Source: Microcoleus sp. FACHB-68 (GTDB taxonomy: Bacteria; Cyanobacteriota; Cyanobacteriia; Cyanobacteriales; Oscillatoriaceae). Taken from it: a DNA stretch of 64,000 nucleotides. The stretch covers positions 186,001-250,000 of the forward strand of contig NZ_JACJOT010000003.1 of NCBI RefSeq assembly GCF_014695715.1. The letters are read 5' to 3'. Positions 1-9,361 of the stretch are shown here, in pieces (the stretch's first letter is position 1; every line of letters begins with the position of its first letter). The notes beneath the pieces were generated by a model that saw nothing but the letters and a program-made list of their open reading frames with translations, was not told the origin of the DNA and did no database searches. A program made the translations under genes and the position numbers.

Positions 1-338
1 GGTGAATCTGTATCTGCCGGCACTTTCAAATCTAAACCGATGTAGAAAGCCAAATCCGGTTGAAATTCATCTACCCCTACTTTTCTAAAACTGCTATTCG
101 TTGCCTCAACAATTCGGATATTCTTAAGGGTAGCAAAAAGACTCACTACCTTAGAAATAATTGAATTCTTGCGTCCATGCCGAAAGCCTACTGGTGACAT
201 TTCAATCCTCATGTATCCGCGATGATAATAAAACCGGCTAGTTTCATATTTTGGATCGTCAGCAATGGCTAAAAATTCTTCCCAGCTTGCCTTTACCCAG
301 GCATCTGTTACAAAATCCCGCAGCGTTGGAGCAACCAT
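1..338 (-). CDS. Uma2-family (DUF820) putative endonuclease, N-terminal part
   Basis: This partial gene starts at ATG 338 and runs off the left edge of the window, so only about 112 residues are visible. A strong ribosome site (AGGAGG) lies 8 bases before the ATG and fixes the start. The peptide begins MVAPTLRDFVTDAWVKASWE and continues with YHRGYMRIEMSPVGFRHG and FQPDLAFYIG. The pattern of a start near 'W..F' plus 'M.P....H' and 'PD...Y' is that of the Uma2 family, a PD-(D/E)xK nuclease-fold group hugely expanded in cyanobacteria and of unknown cellular role. It lies about 100 bases downstream of dndD on the same strand, but its own ribosome site and the gap leave joint transcription open. 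Family assignment is good; function is not known. Confidence 0.75.
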   Translation of the reverse strand, partial: MVAPTLRDFVTDAWVKASWEEFLAIADDPKYETSRFYYHRGYMRIEMSPVGFRHGRKNSIISKVVSLFATLKNIRIVEATNSSFRKVGVDEFQPDLAFYIGLDLKVPADTDS

Positions 339-440
339 TGAGATTCCCTCCTGCATCATTTGTTTTTAATTATATTGTAGCGCCGGCATCTTGTCGGCAA
401 CCTTCTATCAGCAGTGAAAAACTTGTCTTACAAAAAGCTT

Positions 441-2513
441 TTAAAACTTGCGTTCTACTTCAAGAATTTCCGTATATTCAAACTCATTTGGACTTTGTCG
501 CACCAGTGGATAACGCACCCCATTTAACTCAATTGCATCTTCCTCACAATCGGGTTTGGGAGAATTGTAAGAAAGAACATATTCGTTACCAATACAATTT
601 GCCATTTCCTCAGCAACTTCACCCCGCCACTGAGTTTTTGTTACCAAAACAATTAACTGATTGGCTAATTTTGGAATTGAACTTGCCACACGCCGGCGCG
701 AAATTTCATCTAAACTTCCAAAGGGAGAATCCATGACGATAGGAAATGTGCTGCTATCTGGCCCCATTAGAGTATTTTTTTTACTCCATTCCCGCACCCG
801 ATCAATAATTCCTCCAATAAACGATAAACTGAGAATTTGATTTTCTCCCGTCGAAGCGGCGACATCTGCCTCTTCTCCTGCTGTATTCTCCACTAATTTC
901 AGGGCATATTTCTCTGTCAGCTTTGGAATATAGGGAGTAAACGAAATCGAGGAAAAAATTTCTCGCACCCGTTTTTCTAGCTGCAACCGAAACTGTTGTT
1001 CGAGGCGAGTTTTCACCTCTGTTAAACGATCCATCGCATCTTGAGTTGCTGCAATGCGTCGCTGTGCGAGTAATTGCCGGCTTTCATTCATTTGCTGTTT
1101 TTCAATTTGCTTAGCTAATTCTTTAATTTCCAATTTCAGGCTATTAAGCTGTTGCTCATTAGAACCTGTCTCTTTATTGAGTTCGCTGATTTTTTTATCA
1201 ATTTCATCTAAACGCTTTTGCAACTGACTCACATCTTCATCTGGAAAGTCTCGCAATTTTTTCTTCGTATCATCCAACTGCGTTTCAATGCGAGAAATTT
1301 CGGTGCGATATCGCTCAACATTTGCTTGCTGCCGATCCACTTCCTCCCAAAAATCAGGTACTTGTTTGTCAATTTCGCTCACCTGTTCACTCAAGCGAAT
1401 TGCCGTTTCTTCCACATCCGCAACTCCCGCTTTATCCATCCAAGCTTGCACCAAATGATGTGCGTGGGTGCCGTCTTTCAACTCTGCACCGCAGATACAT
1501 TGTTCCCGGTGCAGTAACTCTTCTACAAATGGACGCTTGATGCCGGTGGGTAACTCGCCTCGTTCCCGCAGCCCTTCAACAATGGCATGATATTCAGCCG
1601 TTATATCTGGCAACAAAACCGTAAAGCCTCGCGTTGAAATGGCTTTTTTGAGTCCTTCAGTCGCTTGCTTCAGTTGTTGCTGTAGCGACTCTTTTTGAGT
1701 TTCTAATTCAGTCCGCAGGCGCTGTAAATCCTCAGCACCGCCTAATTCTAGCAGTCGGCTGCTTAGGGTTGTTTTTAACTCCCCTTGGTTTTGAACCTCT
1801 CCCTCAATTTCTGCTTGCCGGTTTTGCAAACGCTCAACTTCTTTTTCTAACCTTTGCTTGGTGCGTAACAAATTTTGTGTTTGAGGATCGCCAATTCCTC
1901 TTAAATCAGTTTCTAAGGATTTTCTCGCTTCTCCCAAATGCCGAATCGCCCGATTTAATACCTCAATCCCTAGCAATTCTTTCGTTGCTTCCGCAATTTC
2001 TTCTTTTTTATCAGATCGAACAATTTGCTCAATTCTTTCACCATCAAAAAAGAAGTATTGATGTAAGCTTATAGGTAAAATTCGATTAATAATATCATCT
2101 GCCGGCTGCGGCGGTAGCATCCACCGGCCTTCATTTCCAGCAACTAGCATTTGTAACTTACTCTCGCCCTGCTCAACGTTGCCGGTTTCATTGCGGTAGG
2201 CACGACAAATACGCTTGGCTTGGTAGCGTTTGCTATCATGTTCAAAAATAACTTCTACAGAACACACAACAGCTTTTCCGACTTCAGCTTCTGTAATGGC
2301 GCGTTTATTGACCAGTTGAGTTTCCGCCGCAAATGCTGCACTGAATTTTTCATAAAGCGTCCAGGTAAAGGCATTCATCAGCGTCGTTTTCCCGGCACCA
2401 TTATTTCCGTGAATGATCGTAGTATTTCGCTGATCCCTGCACTCCAGCAAAATTTCTGGCGTTTTTCCATAAAACTGGCGAAAGTTACACAGCGTGATTG
2501 AAATCAGCTTCAT
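441..2513 (-). CDS. dndD: DndD-like SMC-type ATPase of the DNA phosphorothioation system
   Basis: 690 residues. The N-terminal start MKLISITLCNFRQFYG and Walker A GNNGAGKTT (about residues 36-44) are those of an SMC/Rad50-like ATPase. The segment FFFDGERIEQI (about 155-165) is typical of DndD. Coiled coils (about 200-290 and 375-480) flank a CIC-G motif (C339, C341), which may be a zinc-hook-like apex. The C-terminal half has a degenerate ABC signature (ENQILSLSF), Walker B VMDSPFG and a D-loop SLDE. In known Dnd systems DndD works with DndC and DndE to put sulfur into the DNA backbone and has ATPase activity. The start overlaps the stop of the preceding small gene by four bases (ATGA), so the two are translationally coupled. 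No dndC, dndB or dndE is visible in the window. Other SMC-like ATPases are possible but fit less well. Confidence 0.82.
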   Translation of the reverse strand: MKLISITLCNFRQFYGKTPEILLECRDQRNTTIIHGNNGAGKTTLMNAFTWTLYEKFSAAFAAETQLVNKRAITEAEVGKAVVCSVEVIFEHDSKRYQAKRICRAYRNETGNVEQGESKLQMLVAGNEGRWMLPPQPADDIINRILPISLHQYFFFDGERIEQIVRSDKKEEIAEATKELLGIEVLNRAIRHLGEARKSLETDLRGIGDPQTQNLLRTKQRLEKEVERLQNRQAEIEGEVQNQGELKTTLSSRLLELGGAEDLQRLRTELETQKESLQQQLKQATEGLKKAISTRGFTVLLPDITAEYHAIVEGLRERGELPTGIKRPFVEELLHREQCICGAELKDGTHAHHLVQAWMDKAGVADVEETAIRLSEQVSEIDKQVPDFWEEVDRQQANVERYRTEISRIETQLDDTKKKLRDFPDEDVSQLQKRLDEIDKKISELNKETGSNEQQLNSLKLEIKELAKQIEKQQMNESRQLLAQRRIAATQDAMDRLTEVKTRLEQQFRLQLEKRVREIFSSISFTPYIPKLTEKYALKLVENTAGEEADVAASTGENQILSLSFIGGIIDRVREWSKKNTLMGPDSSTFPIVMDSPFGSLDEISRRRVASSIPKLANQLIVLVTKTQWRGEVAEEMANCIGNEYVLSYNSPKPDCEEDAIELNGVRYPLVRQSPNEFEYTEILEVERKF

Positions 2514-2683
2514 CGAATTGATTCCTTAATAATCCTTAAAATATCGTCGTTAATATTGCGGGGATTTTTCATATAAAGTTTGTCTTTTTCCGCTGCCAAT
2601 ACCCGCTCAATAATTTGGCGAATTTCCGGCGGTGCGTTTAGAATTGGCTCTTGAATATCTTCTATACTTGAATCTTGATTCAT
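2510..2683 (-). CDS. Small Dnd-associated protein (57 residues)
   Basis: The open frame extends up to 2761, but the ATG at 2683 (MNQDSSIEDIQEPILNAPPE) is the likelier start, because the upstream part is compositionally unlike a protein N-terminus. The product is acidic and then helical (PEIRQIIERVLAAEKDKLY) and ends in DDILRIIKESIR. Small proteins of this size next to dndD are annotated in cyanobacterial Dnd loci as DNA-modification-system-associated small proteins; I assign it to that group from size and position, not from a confirmed motif. Its stop codon overlaps the dndD start by four bases, a strong sign of co-translation. Function unknown. Confidence 0.6.
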   Translation of the reverse strand: MNQDSSIEDIQEPILNAPPEIRQIIERVLAAEKDKLYMKNPRNINDDILRIIKESIR

Positions 2684-2947
2684 TGTTCCAACTTGAGAAA
2701 AAATGATTTTAACTTGAGTGATTTTTGAGCAGAGTTGTGTGCTAGAATAAAATGAAATCAAATAAAAAGCTTACTTCATAATAGAAATCCATGCTAATTT
2801 AAAATTTTTGCTACTATCCCATTATGATTATAGTACCATTAAAATAGCTAACTATTCTACAAGTATTTACAAATTTTTACCGCCGGCACCCCCCTTTTTC
2901 TTCAACTTCGCAGCAACAGCTTTATTCCTCACGGCAACCTGATTCCC

Positions 2948-4528
2948 TCAAATATCTAACAACCCATATCGGTTTTGAAGACTCAGTAATTTCACTCTTG
3001 CTTCTCCCGCATTATCTGCTAAATCTGCAAACTCTAAAAACCGGCCTAACTCTTTTCTTAACAAATTGCGTTCCACCTCCAACGTGTCTCGCCCCAAATC
3101 TGGAGGCATCACAATCATGTCAAATAAAGTTGCCCGTTCTTTCCCAGGATGGGGACGCAAAACCCGCCCGCGACGCTGAATAAATTGGCGGGGATTATTA
3201 CTACTTGCCAAAATAACAGCCGTTTGAATTGCTGGAATATCTACTCCTTCATCCAAACAGCGAATTGCCACCAATCCTTGCAATTCTCCCGATTCAAACT
3301 GCCGGCGCAAATTCTCCCGTTCTGCTAAAGGCGTTTCTGCGGTATAAGTATTGATCCGATAGCCCAATTCTCCCCCTAAAATTCGCACTACTTCTGCCAA
3401 TTGCCGGCTACTTCTCTGACTCAGCGCCCCCTCAACAGAACCATCGCCACAATAAAATAAGGTATGGGTTGTATCCCGGCGTTTTTCCATTAACTCCCGC
3501 AACGCTTTTAACTTATTTGCCGCCGCCCCAATTAACCGTGCTCGCTGCATCAGCAACGCCGTCACTGTTTCATTCGCCTCAAAATTTGTCTCTTCACTTA
3601 ATGCCCAACCAATTCTTGTGGTTAACCGGGAATACGTCCGGCTTTCTGACTCGGTTAAATCAACGAGAATGGGATGGTAAAGATAACGAACTAATGCACC
3701 TTGACGAATTGCATCTGCTAAGGTTAGTTCAGGTTGCAAAACCGGCCCGAAATAATCAAACACTGCATCCGTCCCCAATTCATCAAAATATCGTTCGGGT
3801 GTGGCAGACAGTGCTAACCGTAACCCAATGTTGCGAGGCAAGCTTTCCTCTAACTTTGGCGCACCTAAATTATGCGCTTCATCTCCGACAATGAGGGTTT
3901 TAACCGGCAGATATTTTAATTGCGATTGCAAGCCGTCGCCCATCAACGTAGCATTGGTTGTAATCACCGTGAGAAATGGTTGACTGCCGGCACGAACATT
4001 ATAAAGTTGAGTTGAAAGTTGACTCTGCCAATTACGCACACTTTCAAATGCTAAAATCGGCTGTAATCCAAACTTTTCACATTCAGATGCCCACTGTGTA
4101 ACCAAATGCCGGTAAGGACAAACCACCAATAACACTTGCAAACCGATTTTTCGATATAATTCTGTGACAATTGCCAGCGCCGTAATTGTCTTACCGCTGC
4201 CGGTTGCCATTTTTAAAGTTCCTCGCCCTTGGTTTGCCAACCAATTCGCAACCGCTTGCTTTTGATATTGTCGCAATTCAATAAAAGCCGGCATTCTCGG
4301 ACATCCTGCCGGCACATCACCATCAGCAGGATTGATATAATAACTGCCCTTTGCTTCCGCCAGTGCTAAAAGCTTATTGATAGAATTGTTATCATCCTGC
4401 GCCGGCACCCCAATTTCATATAAATTTTGAGAGTAACTGGCATTTTCAGAAACGACTTCAGCCTCAGCTTGCTTCTGAACTTTATAAATATTCTTAGAAG
4501 GTAACTTCACAAGCGATGCCCCTACCAT
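2948..4528 (-). CDS. DEAH-box helicase, DNA phosphorothioation-system restriction type
   Basis: 526 residues, superfamily 2 helicase. Visible motifs: Q-region LRQYQKQAV (about 85-93), motif I MATGSGKT (107-114), motif II DEAH (216-219), motif III LSATPERY, and in the second RecA domain GLVAIRCLDEGVDIPA (motif V) and FIQRRGRVLRPHPGK (motif VI). Length, gene neighbours and domain plan match the helicases annotated as DNA phosphorothioation system restriction enzymes, which sit beside dnd genes in cyanobacteria. The first 75 residues are poorly conserved in look. ATG at 4528; no strong ribosome site. It is the first gene of the minus-strand group that continues, after a 264-base AT-rich gap, with the small protein and dndD. 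A general ResIII-type helicase is the alternative if the Dnd link is wrong. Confidence 0.75.
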   Translation of the reverse strand: MVGASLVKLPSKNIYKVQKQAEAEVVSENASYSQNLYEIGVPAQDDNNSINKLLALAEAKGSYYINPADGDVPAGCPRMPAFIELRQYQKQAVANWLANQGRGTLKMATGSGKTITALAIVTELYRKIGLQVLLVVCPYRHLVTQWASECEKFGLQPILAFESVRNWQSQLSTQLYNVRAGSQPFLTVITTNATLMGDGLQSQLKYLPVKTLIVGDEAHNLGAPKLEESLPRNIGLRLALSATPERYFDELGTDAVFDYFGPVLQPELTLADAIRQGALVRYLYHPILVDLTESESRTYSRLTTRIGWALSEETNFEANETVTALLMQRARLIGAAANKLKALRELMEKRRDTTHTLFYCGDGSVEGALSQRSSRQLAEVVRILGGELGYRINTYTAETPLAERENLRRQFESGELQGLVAIRCLDEGVDIPAIQTAVILASSNNPRQFIQRRGRVLRPHPGKERATLFDMIVMPPDLGRDTLEVERNLLRKELGRFLEFADLADNAGEARVKLLSLQNRYGLLDI

Positions 4529-4558
4529 TTAAACTGTTGAATTAATTTTAGAAGGTGT

Positions 4559-4576
4559 TGCCTCTCAATAGAGGCA
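4559..4576. other. Small perfect hairpin upstream of the helicase gene
   Basis: TGCCTCT and AGAGGCA form a 7-base perfect stem around a CAAT loop. It sits about 30 bases upstream of the helicase ATG, so it would lie in the 5' leader of that minus-strand message. There is no T-run, so it is not a standard terminator. Regulatory role is only a possibility. Confidence 0.4.
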
Positions 4577-4711
4577 TCGAGAACAACACAGACTTTCTAA
4601 TCCTCGCGTCACTTATCTTGTTAAACCTGCCAACTCAGCATTTTCTCGGTTGGGGACAGACAGCTTTAGCGATTTAATGAAAGATGATCCTCAGAGGATG
4701 CCGGTGCATCA

Positions 4712-5443
4712 ATGACCTACAGCCTAAGAATTGCAGATATCCCCCTAAGCGAACGGCCTCGTGAGCGATTAATGTCTCATGGCCCTAAAAATCTAGCCAC
4801 AGCCGAACTGATTGCCATTTTATTAGGAACCGGCCAAGGGGCGGGAAAACTCTCTGCCGTCGGACTTGGGCAATACATCTTGCAAAAATTAAGCGAACAC
4901 CAGCGCGATCCTCTGGAAGTATTAAGAGATATCAGCGTCCAAGAATTAACGCAAATTCATGGAATCGGGCCGGCAAAAGCAACCACCATTTTAGCCGCCG
5001 TCGAACTCGGCAAACGCGCCTTTCAATCTCGCCCCTCAGATCGCACCGAAATTGACAGTCCCGCCGCCGCCGCCGCCGCCCTCAGTCACGAACTCATGTG
5101 GCAAAATCAGGAGAAATTTGCGGTACTGCTGTTAGATGTGAAAAATCGCTTGCTAGGCACTAAAGTGATTACGATTGGCACAGCAACGGAAACTCTCGCC
5201 CATCCCCGCGACATTTTCCGGGAAGTCATCCGCCAAGGTGCCACCCGTGCGATTATCGCCCATAACCACCCCACCGGCAGCGTCGATCCCAGTCCCGAAG
5301 ACATCACTCTCACCCGCCAACTGCTGGCTGGGGCGCAACTTCTCAGCATTCCCCTGCTGGATCATTTAATCTTGGGTAATGGCAACCACAAAAGCTTGCG
5401 CCAAACGACAAGTTTGTGGGATGAGTGTCCCCAGGCAGATTGA
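4712..5443 (+). CDS. radC: RadC family protein (JAMM/DUF2466)
   Basis: 243 residues, the usual RadC length. The N-terminal helix-hairpin-helix region contains [21 protein letters not shown] (helix-hairpin-helix GIGPAKA). The C-terminal JAMM metal motif is [15 protein letters not shown] (HxH...D). RadC was once linked to DNA repair, but its biochemical role is not established; the fold is that of a metal-dependent isopeptidase or nuclease-like domain. It stands alone on the plus strand, divergent from the helicase and upstream of a tRNA gene. A run of GCC alanine codons (near 5060-5080) gives an Ala-rich linker between the two domains. Identity is firm; function is not. Confidence 0.92.
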   Translation: MTYSLRIADIPLSERPRERLMSHGPKNLATAELIAILLGTGQGAGKLSAVGLGQYILQKLSEHQRDPLEVLRDISVQELTQIHGIGPAKATTILAAVELGKRAFQSRPSDRTEIDSPAAAAAALSHELMWQNQEKFAVLLLDVKNRLLGTKVITIGTATETLAHPRDIFREVIRQGATRAIIAHNHPTGSVDPSPEDITLTRQLLAGAQLLSIPLLDHLILGNGNHKSLRQTTSLWDECPQAD

Positions 5444-5559
5444 GTAGAATAAAGCCGGCATTCGGGGAGTTTCCCTTTACCCGTAGGAAAAATTTACAGC
5501 ACAAAATTTATTCAAATAGTTGATTGATTCATGCTGTCTGTGTTATATTAATTTTTCAC

Positions 5560-5631
<72 letters not shown>

Positions 5632-5774
5632 TTTAAAAAGTTTTATAGGGACACATTAAATGTTGTCGATGATACATTGATGTCGTCTCTTAGTAAATTA
5701 ATGCCCCTAAAGATTTGTGTGATCGCAGCTTTAGAAGAAGTAGGTTCTACAGAGGCAACTCAATTGTAAAGTGC

Positions 5775-8549
5775 TTAACTAACAGGCTCAGAAGGATAAC
5801 CCAATTTTGCCAACGCCTCTGCGGCAGCCCTACGCACGTATGAATTGTCATCTTGAAGTAGCGCCAATAGCCCTTGCACCACGGGTTGTGAAGCATTGCC
5901 TAACTCGCCCAACGCCTCTGCCGCTACCAAATGCACTTTCCAGTCGTCATCTTGAAGTAGTGCCAATAGCGATTGCACCAAAGCTTCTGAAGTATTGCCT
6001 AACTTGACCAACGCCTGTGCCGCTACCAAACGCACGTATGAACAGTCATCTTGAAGTAGCGCCAATAGCCCTTGCAGCACAGGTTCTGAAGCATTGTCTA
6101 ACTCGCCCAACACCTCTGCCGCTGCGAGACGCACGTATGACTTGTCATCTTGAAGCAGCGCCAATAGCGATTGCACCAAAGCTTCTGAAGCATTGCCTAA
6201 CTTGACCAACGCCTGTGCGGCTACGGAACGCACGTATGAATGGTCATCTTGAAGTAGCGCCAATAGCCCTTGCAGCACAGGTTCTGAAGCATTGCCTAAC
6301 TTGCTCAACGCCTGTGCCGCTACCAAACGCACGTATGAACGGTCATCTTGAAGTAGCGCCAATAGCCCTTGCACCACAAGTTCTGAAGCATTGCCTAACT
6401 TGCTCAACGCCTCTGCGGCTGCGGAACGCACGTGCCAATCGTCATCTTGAAGTAGCGCTAATAGCCCTTGCAGCACAGATTCTGAAGCATTGCCTAAATC
6501 AAGCAACGTCTGTTTGGCTGAGGAGCGCACGTCTAAATCTTCATCTGTTAGAAATTGGACAAGAGCAGGAGCGGCAAATTTAGCGACTGAACCACTTTCT
6601 CCGATTTTTTTAAGATCGTCCTGCCGATCTTTTACGGTTGCCCCTGGATCAAACAAGTTGCGGAGAAGACGTTGAATCCGTTGCTGCTGTCTTTCTTGTT
6701 CCAAAGCTTCTAAATCTAATCCTGCCAATTTACCAAGTTCGTCTGCTACGAAACTGGGTACTCTGACTTCTGAACCTTTAGCCAAACAACAATCCCTTAC
6801 TGCCAGCAAAAAGCCTTTAATTTCTTCTAGATTACCTGATTTTTTCTCTATTTCTGCTAGGAATGTGCGCCACTTTTCCCCATCGTCTTTGCAGTCGTCT
6901 TGTATCAGATATAGTGCAGCCAGATACTCAGCCAGCGGATCAAGGGCGAAGCGGATTTTGTCTCTGTCTTTTCTCTCTTCAGCGTATCCAATTGACTTGA
7001 GCAGACGGAGATGCTTCTCAAAATACTCAAGGCATGATGCTGCATTATTGCTCCCCAAGGCTTTAACCACTGCTTCGCGATCCACAGGAGAGGGTCTATA
7101 GCTTTGCTCCAGGCATTTCCAAGCAATTATCTTGGCATCCTGTTTAACGGTAGGATATTCATTTTTAGTATATCTTTCGCCTTGCTGATTAAGCTTTTCT
7201 AAGTGCGCCAGTATCAAGTCAGGGATGTTGTCCAGAGAACGCCCAGATGCGAAGGAATCCTGCTTGGTATTAATTATCTGCTGGGCATAAAGCTTTGCTA
7301 ACAAAACGGTAATCGTTTTCTTGTTACCTACAATGCTTGTTAGTTGGGCGCATTCTTGCGAAAGAAATTCCTGCGGCTCCGCCTCAAATAAATTTAACTC
7401 TTTGCATTTATTCAAGTATTTACTGATAAACTCCTCTAATTTTTTCTCCTCAATAATGGGGAGAGTCTTAATGTTGATGTCAATTCTATTGAATGTTTCC
7501 TCAATTCTTGAAGTAACGATTAAAGCATTTGCTGGAAAATCTCTGCGGTTAGGATCAATTCTCTTTTGAGTCTTTTCACTCATCTCCGAATAATGATCCA
7601 CAATCAATAGAACCCGTCGCTGTAGAAGAAGTTGTTCAACCAAGAATTCATCCACAATCTTTTGTTCACTGTCGATTAATTCCTGGATTTCTGCCACAAC
7701 TGCTTCCATTAAAGGCTTGATGCCTTCCTCAGTGTTTGCGTCAAGTTCTTCCTCTATTAAAACAGGTAACATCAAATGTTCGGCTAAGCGTTTTGACTTA
7801 TCCTGATTTTCCATTGCCCATTGAGCGATTTGACAGGCAATCGTTGTTTTCCCCGAACCTCCCTCGCCCCTAATCAGCACTCGCACTCGCTTGTCTTTTT
7901 TAAAAGTTTCACTTAAGGTTTCGGCAGTTATTTCATCAATTTCCTTACCATTTAATAACACTGGCAGAGAAACGTAATCCTTTCGCTCCTCAACCGTTTC
8001 ATTCTCCAAAAACTTTCTCTGAAAAGTCTCAAGATGTTTCTCAACCCAAGCATCTAATACCCTGGGGCGATACTTAAAACGCCGTAAAATCCCAACAGGT
8101 AGTTTAACCTCTGGGGTTATGGGTGTTTTAGGTAGGTTTAATTCTGCCGGCAGCCAAAGCAGCCACAGGGGACGAAACCGAAGAACTCCCAAGTAGAAAC
8201 CTGTGACAACCGCAAGCACTGACAAAGTTAAAATTAACGACGGTGCCGGCTCTTTCTCCTCATCAGATTCTTCCGATTTCTCCTCTACTTTCTCTTCAGC
8301 CGGTTGACTTTTCTCTTTTAACTCAGCAGAAGCACTTGGTTTAGGTGTAGCGGGTTTAACTAATGCCGGTGTAGCGCTTTGACTCGGTTGAGGCGTAGAC
8401 TTGGTCGTTGCTTGAGCGTAGTCCAGACTATTATCCAGCTTAGTGCCGGCGTTTACCAGGGAAAAGCTTGTTATCACTAAGGGAAAAGAAACACCCAAGA
8501 GGGCTAATTTCAGCAAAGCTAATAAACCCTGTTTAGACGGCTTGGCCAT
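5775..8549 (-). CDS. Membrane-anchored NACHT NTPase with C-terminal HEAT repeats
   Basis: About 924 residues from ATG 8549; an in-frame GTG at 8606 would add 19. Order: a hydrophobic segment (LLALLKLALLGVSFPLVI); a Pro/Ser/Glu-rich low-complexity stretch; a second membrane segment (LILTLSVLAVVTGFYLGVL); then a NACHT/STAND ATPase with Walker A RGEGGSGKTT (DNA near 7850-7870) and Walker B-like RRVLLIVDHYSE; a helical arm region; and one divergent plus seven near-identical 33-residue HEAT units (consensus GLLALLQDD..YVR.AAAEAL). NACHT proteins are signalling switches in which C-terminal repeats sense and the ATPase oligomerises; some bacterial NACHT proteins act in antiphage defence. The effector here would be the membrane-anchored N-terminus, not an enzyme. 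The gene ends 143 bases from tRNA-Val, convergent with it. The fold assignment is good; any defence role is inference. Confidence 0.85.
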   Translation of the reverse strand: MAKPSKQGLLALLKLALLGVSFPLVITSFSLVNAGTKLDNSLDYAQATTKSTPQPSQSATPALVKPATPKPSASAELKEKSQPAEEKVEEKSEESDEEKEPAPSLILTLSVLAVVTGFYLGVLRFRPLWLLWLPAELNLPKTPITPEVKLPVGILRRFKYRPRVLDAWVEKHLETFQRKFLENETVEERKDYVSLPVLLNGKEIDEITAETLSETFKKDKRVRVLIRGEGGSGKTTIACQIAQWAMENQDKSKRLAEHLMLPVLIEEELDANTEEGIKPLMEAVVAEIQELIDSEQKIVDEFLVEQLLLQRRVLLIVDHYSEMSEKTQKRIDPNRRDFPANALIVTSRIEETFNRIDINIKTLPIIEEKKLEEFISKYLNKCKELNLFEAEPQEFLSQECAQLTSIVGNKKTITVLLAKLYAQQIINTKQDSFASGRSLDNIPDLILAHLEKLNQQGERYTKNEYPTVKQDAKIIAWKCLEQSYRPSPVDREAVVKALGSNNAASCLEYFEKHLRLLKSIGYAEERKDRDKIRFALDPLAEYLAALYLIQDDCKDDGEKWRTFLAEIEKKSGNLEEIKGFLLAVRDCCLAKGSEVRVPSFVADELGKLAGLDLEALEQERQQQRIQRLLRNLFDPGATVKDRQDDLKKIGESGSVAKFAAPALVQFLTDEDLDVRSSAKQTLLDLGNASESVLQGLLALLQDDDWHVRSAAAEALSKLGNASELVVQGLLALLQDDRSYVRLVAAQALSKLGNASEPVLQGLLALLQDDHSYVRSVAAQALVKLGNASEALVQSLLALLQDDKSYVRLAAAEVLGELDNASEPVLQGLLALLQDDCSYVRLVAAQALVKLGNTSEALVQSLLALLQDDDWKVHLVAAEALGELGNASQPVVQGLLALLQDDNSYVRRAAAEALAKLGYPSEPVS
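5778..6476 (-). repeat. Seven tandem 99-bp units encoding HEAT repeats
   Basis: The 3' end of the NACHT gene is a direct tandem array with a 99-base period, with an eighth, more divergent unit just upstream (to about 6575). The units are very alike at the DNA level: the piece coding for LLALLQDD recurs almost unchanged in each. Differences cluster at the residues before VR (DWH, RSY, HSY, KSY, CSY, DWK, NSY). Open frames on the other strand here are shadows of the repeat. Confidence 0.92.
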
Positions 8550-9031
8550 AGATTTAGAATACGCAAAGCGATAAATTCTGATAAGAAAATGTGCCAATCT
8601 TAGCACATGACCTAAAAACGTAACCCCTGCGATTCTTGTTCAAGAATTTTTCAAAAGCTTCAAATACAAATCCGCGAGCATAAAATATTTGCGATCACAT
8701 CTGGCGATCACACCCCTATGTTGGCTAAAACTGCCACTCTATCCACCGAATCGGATCGCACTTCATCCCAACTCCCTGCAGAGGCGAGATTTCCCGCAAC
8801 CTCTGCGCCTCAATCCCACAACCCACCCAAGCGCCTCCAACTCCTTCCCACTCGCAAACCGATTGAGGTGAAACCTCTGCGAAAGTAAGAAAAATCTGGT
8901 TGATGGGTAAAACTACTGTTACTTGATCTCGCAACCGGCGGTGGGTATCACCCCTCAAAACTTTGGTAAAGTCTTGCTATATTTTCATATATATGGTTTA
9001 AGTACAAACTAAAAAATTAGAGGTAGGGGTA
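8550..9031. other. Intergenic region, no gene recognised
   Basis: About 480 bases between the NACHT gene and the next plus-strand gene. It holds two close GCGATCACA-type words (near 8690-8712) and overlapping open frames on both strands (8689-8871 and 8725-8958) that match nothing I know and lack ribosome sites. It should contain promoters for both divergent flanking genes. Confidence 0.5.
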
Positions 9032-9292
9032 GTGTACGCTTCACAGCAATGGTCACAACCTCCATTAGCGACTTTGGATGTTCCCAAGTTGCTCGATCCT
9101 TCCATACTTAAAGCAGCGAGAAAAATCTATCGCGCTTACCTGGAAGTTCATCCCGAATACAGCCAGCGTCCCCTCGGAGTCGCACTTGATCGATTTACTT
9201 ATCGGGGACAGCTCATTTTCGCCGGCAAGCCGATCCTGCTGCCCGATGAATGTTTTGTGCCTTTTGAGCAAATGGAATCAGAAATCTATTAG
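9032..9292 (+). CDS. Small conserved-looking protein of unknown function
   Basis: 86 residues, starting at GTG 9032 a few bases after the purine-rich AGAGGTAGGGG. The peptide is soluble and has a clear globular look (KAARKIYRAYLEVHPEYSQ, then GQLIFAGKPILLPDECFVPF). I do not recognise a named family. Codon use and GCCGGC content match the neighbours. It lies 69 bases before the prepilin peptidase gene on the same strand and may be co-transcribed with it. Confidence 0.6.
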   Translation: MYASQQWSQPPLATLDVPKLLDPSILKAARKIYRAYLEVHPEYSQRPLGVALDRFTYRGQLIFAGKPILLPDECFVPFEQMESEIY

Positions 9293-9361
9293 GAGCGCTT
9301 AAGCTAGGTCTTGACAAAAAATCTTACCGTCGCATTTTGATCATTTACATTTAAAATTTGT

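Noticed and set aside
441-736. Plus-strand open frame opposite the end of dndD
   Set aside because: Antisense shadow; the dndD frame has clear motifs and codon use.
5701-5769. 22-codon open frame just after tRNA-Val
   Set aside because: Too short and unsupported by a ribosome site or known family.
5778-6575. CRISPR-like direct repeats
   Set aside because: The 99-base units are in frame, encode HEAT repeats and have no unique spacers.
5807-6583. Plus-strand open frames over the HEAT-repeat region
   Set aside because: Shadows of the 99-base repeat; they simply repeat the same antisense peptide.
8725-8958. Minus-strand open frame of 77 codons
   Set aside because: No ribosome site, no family resemblance, overlaps another frame on the plus strand.
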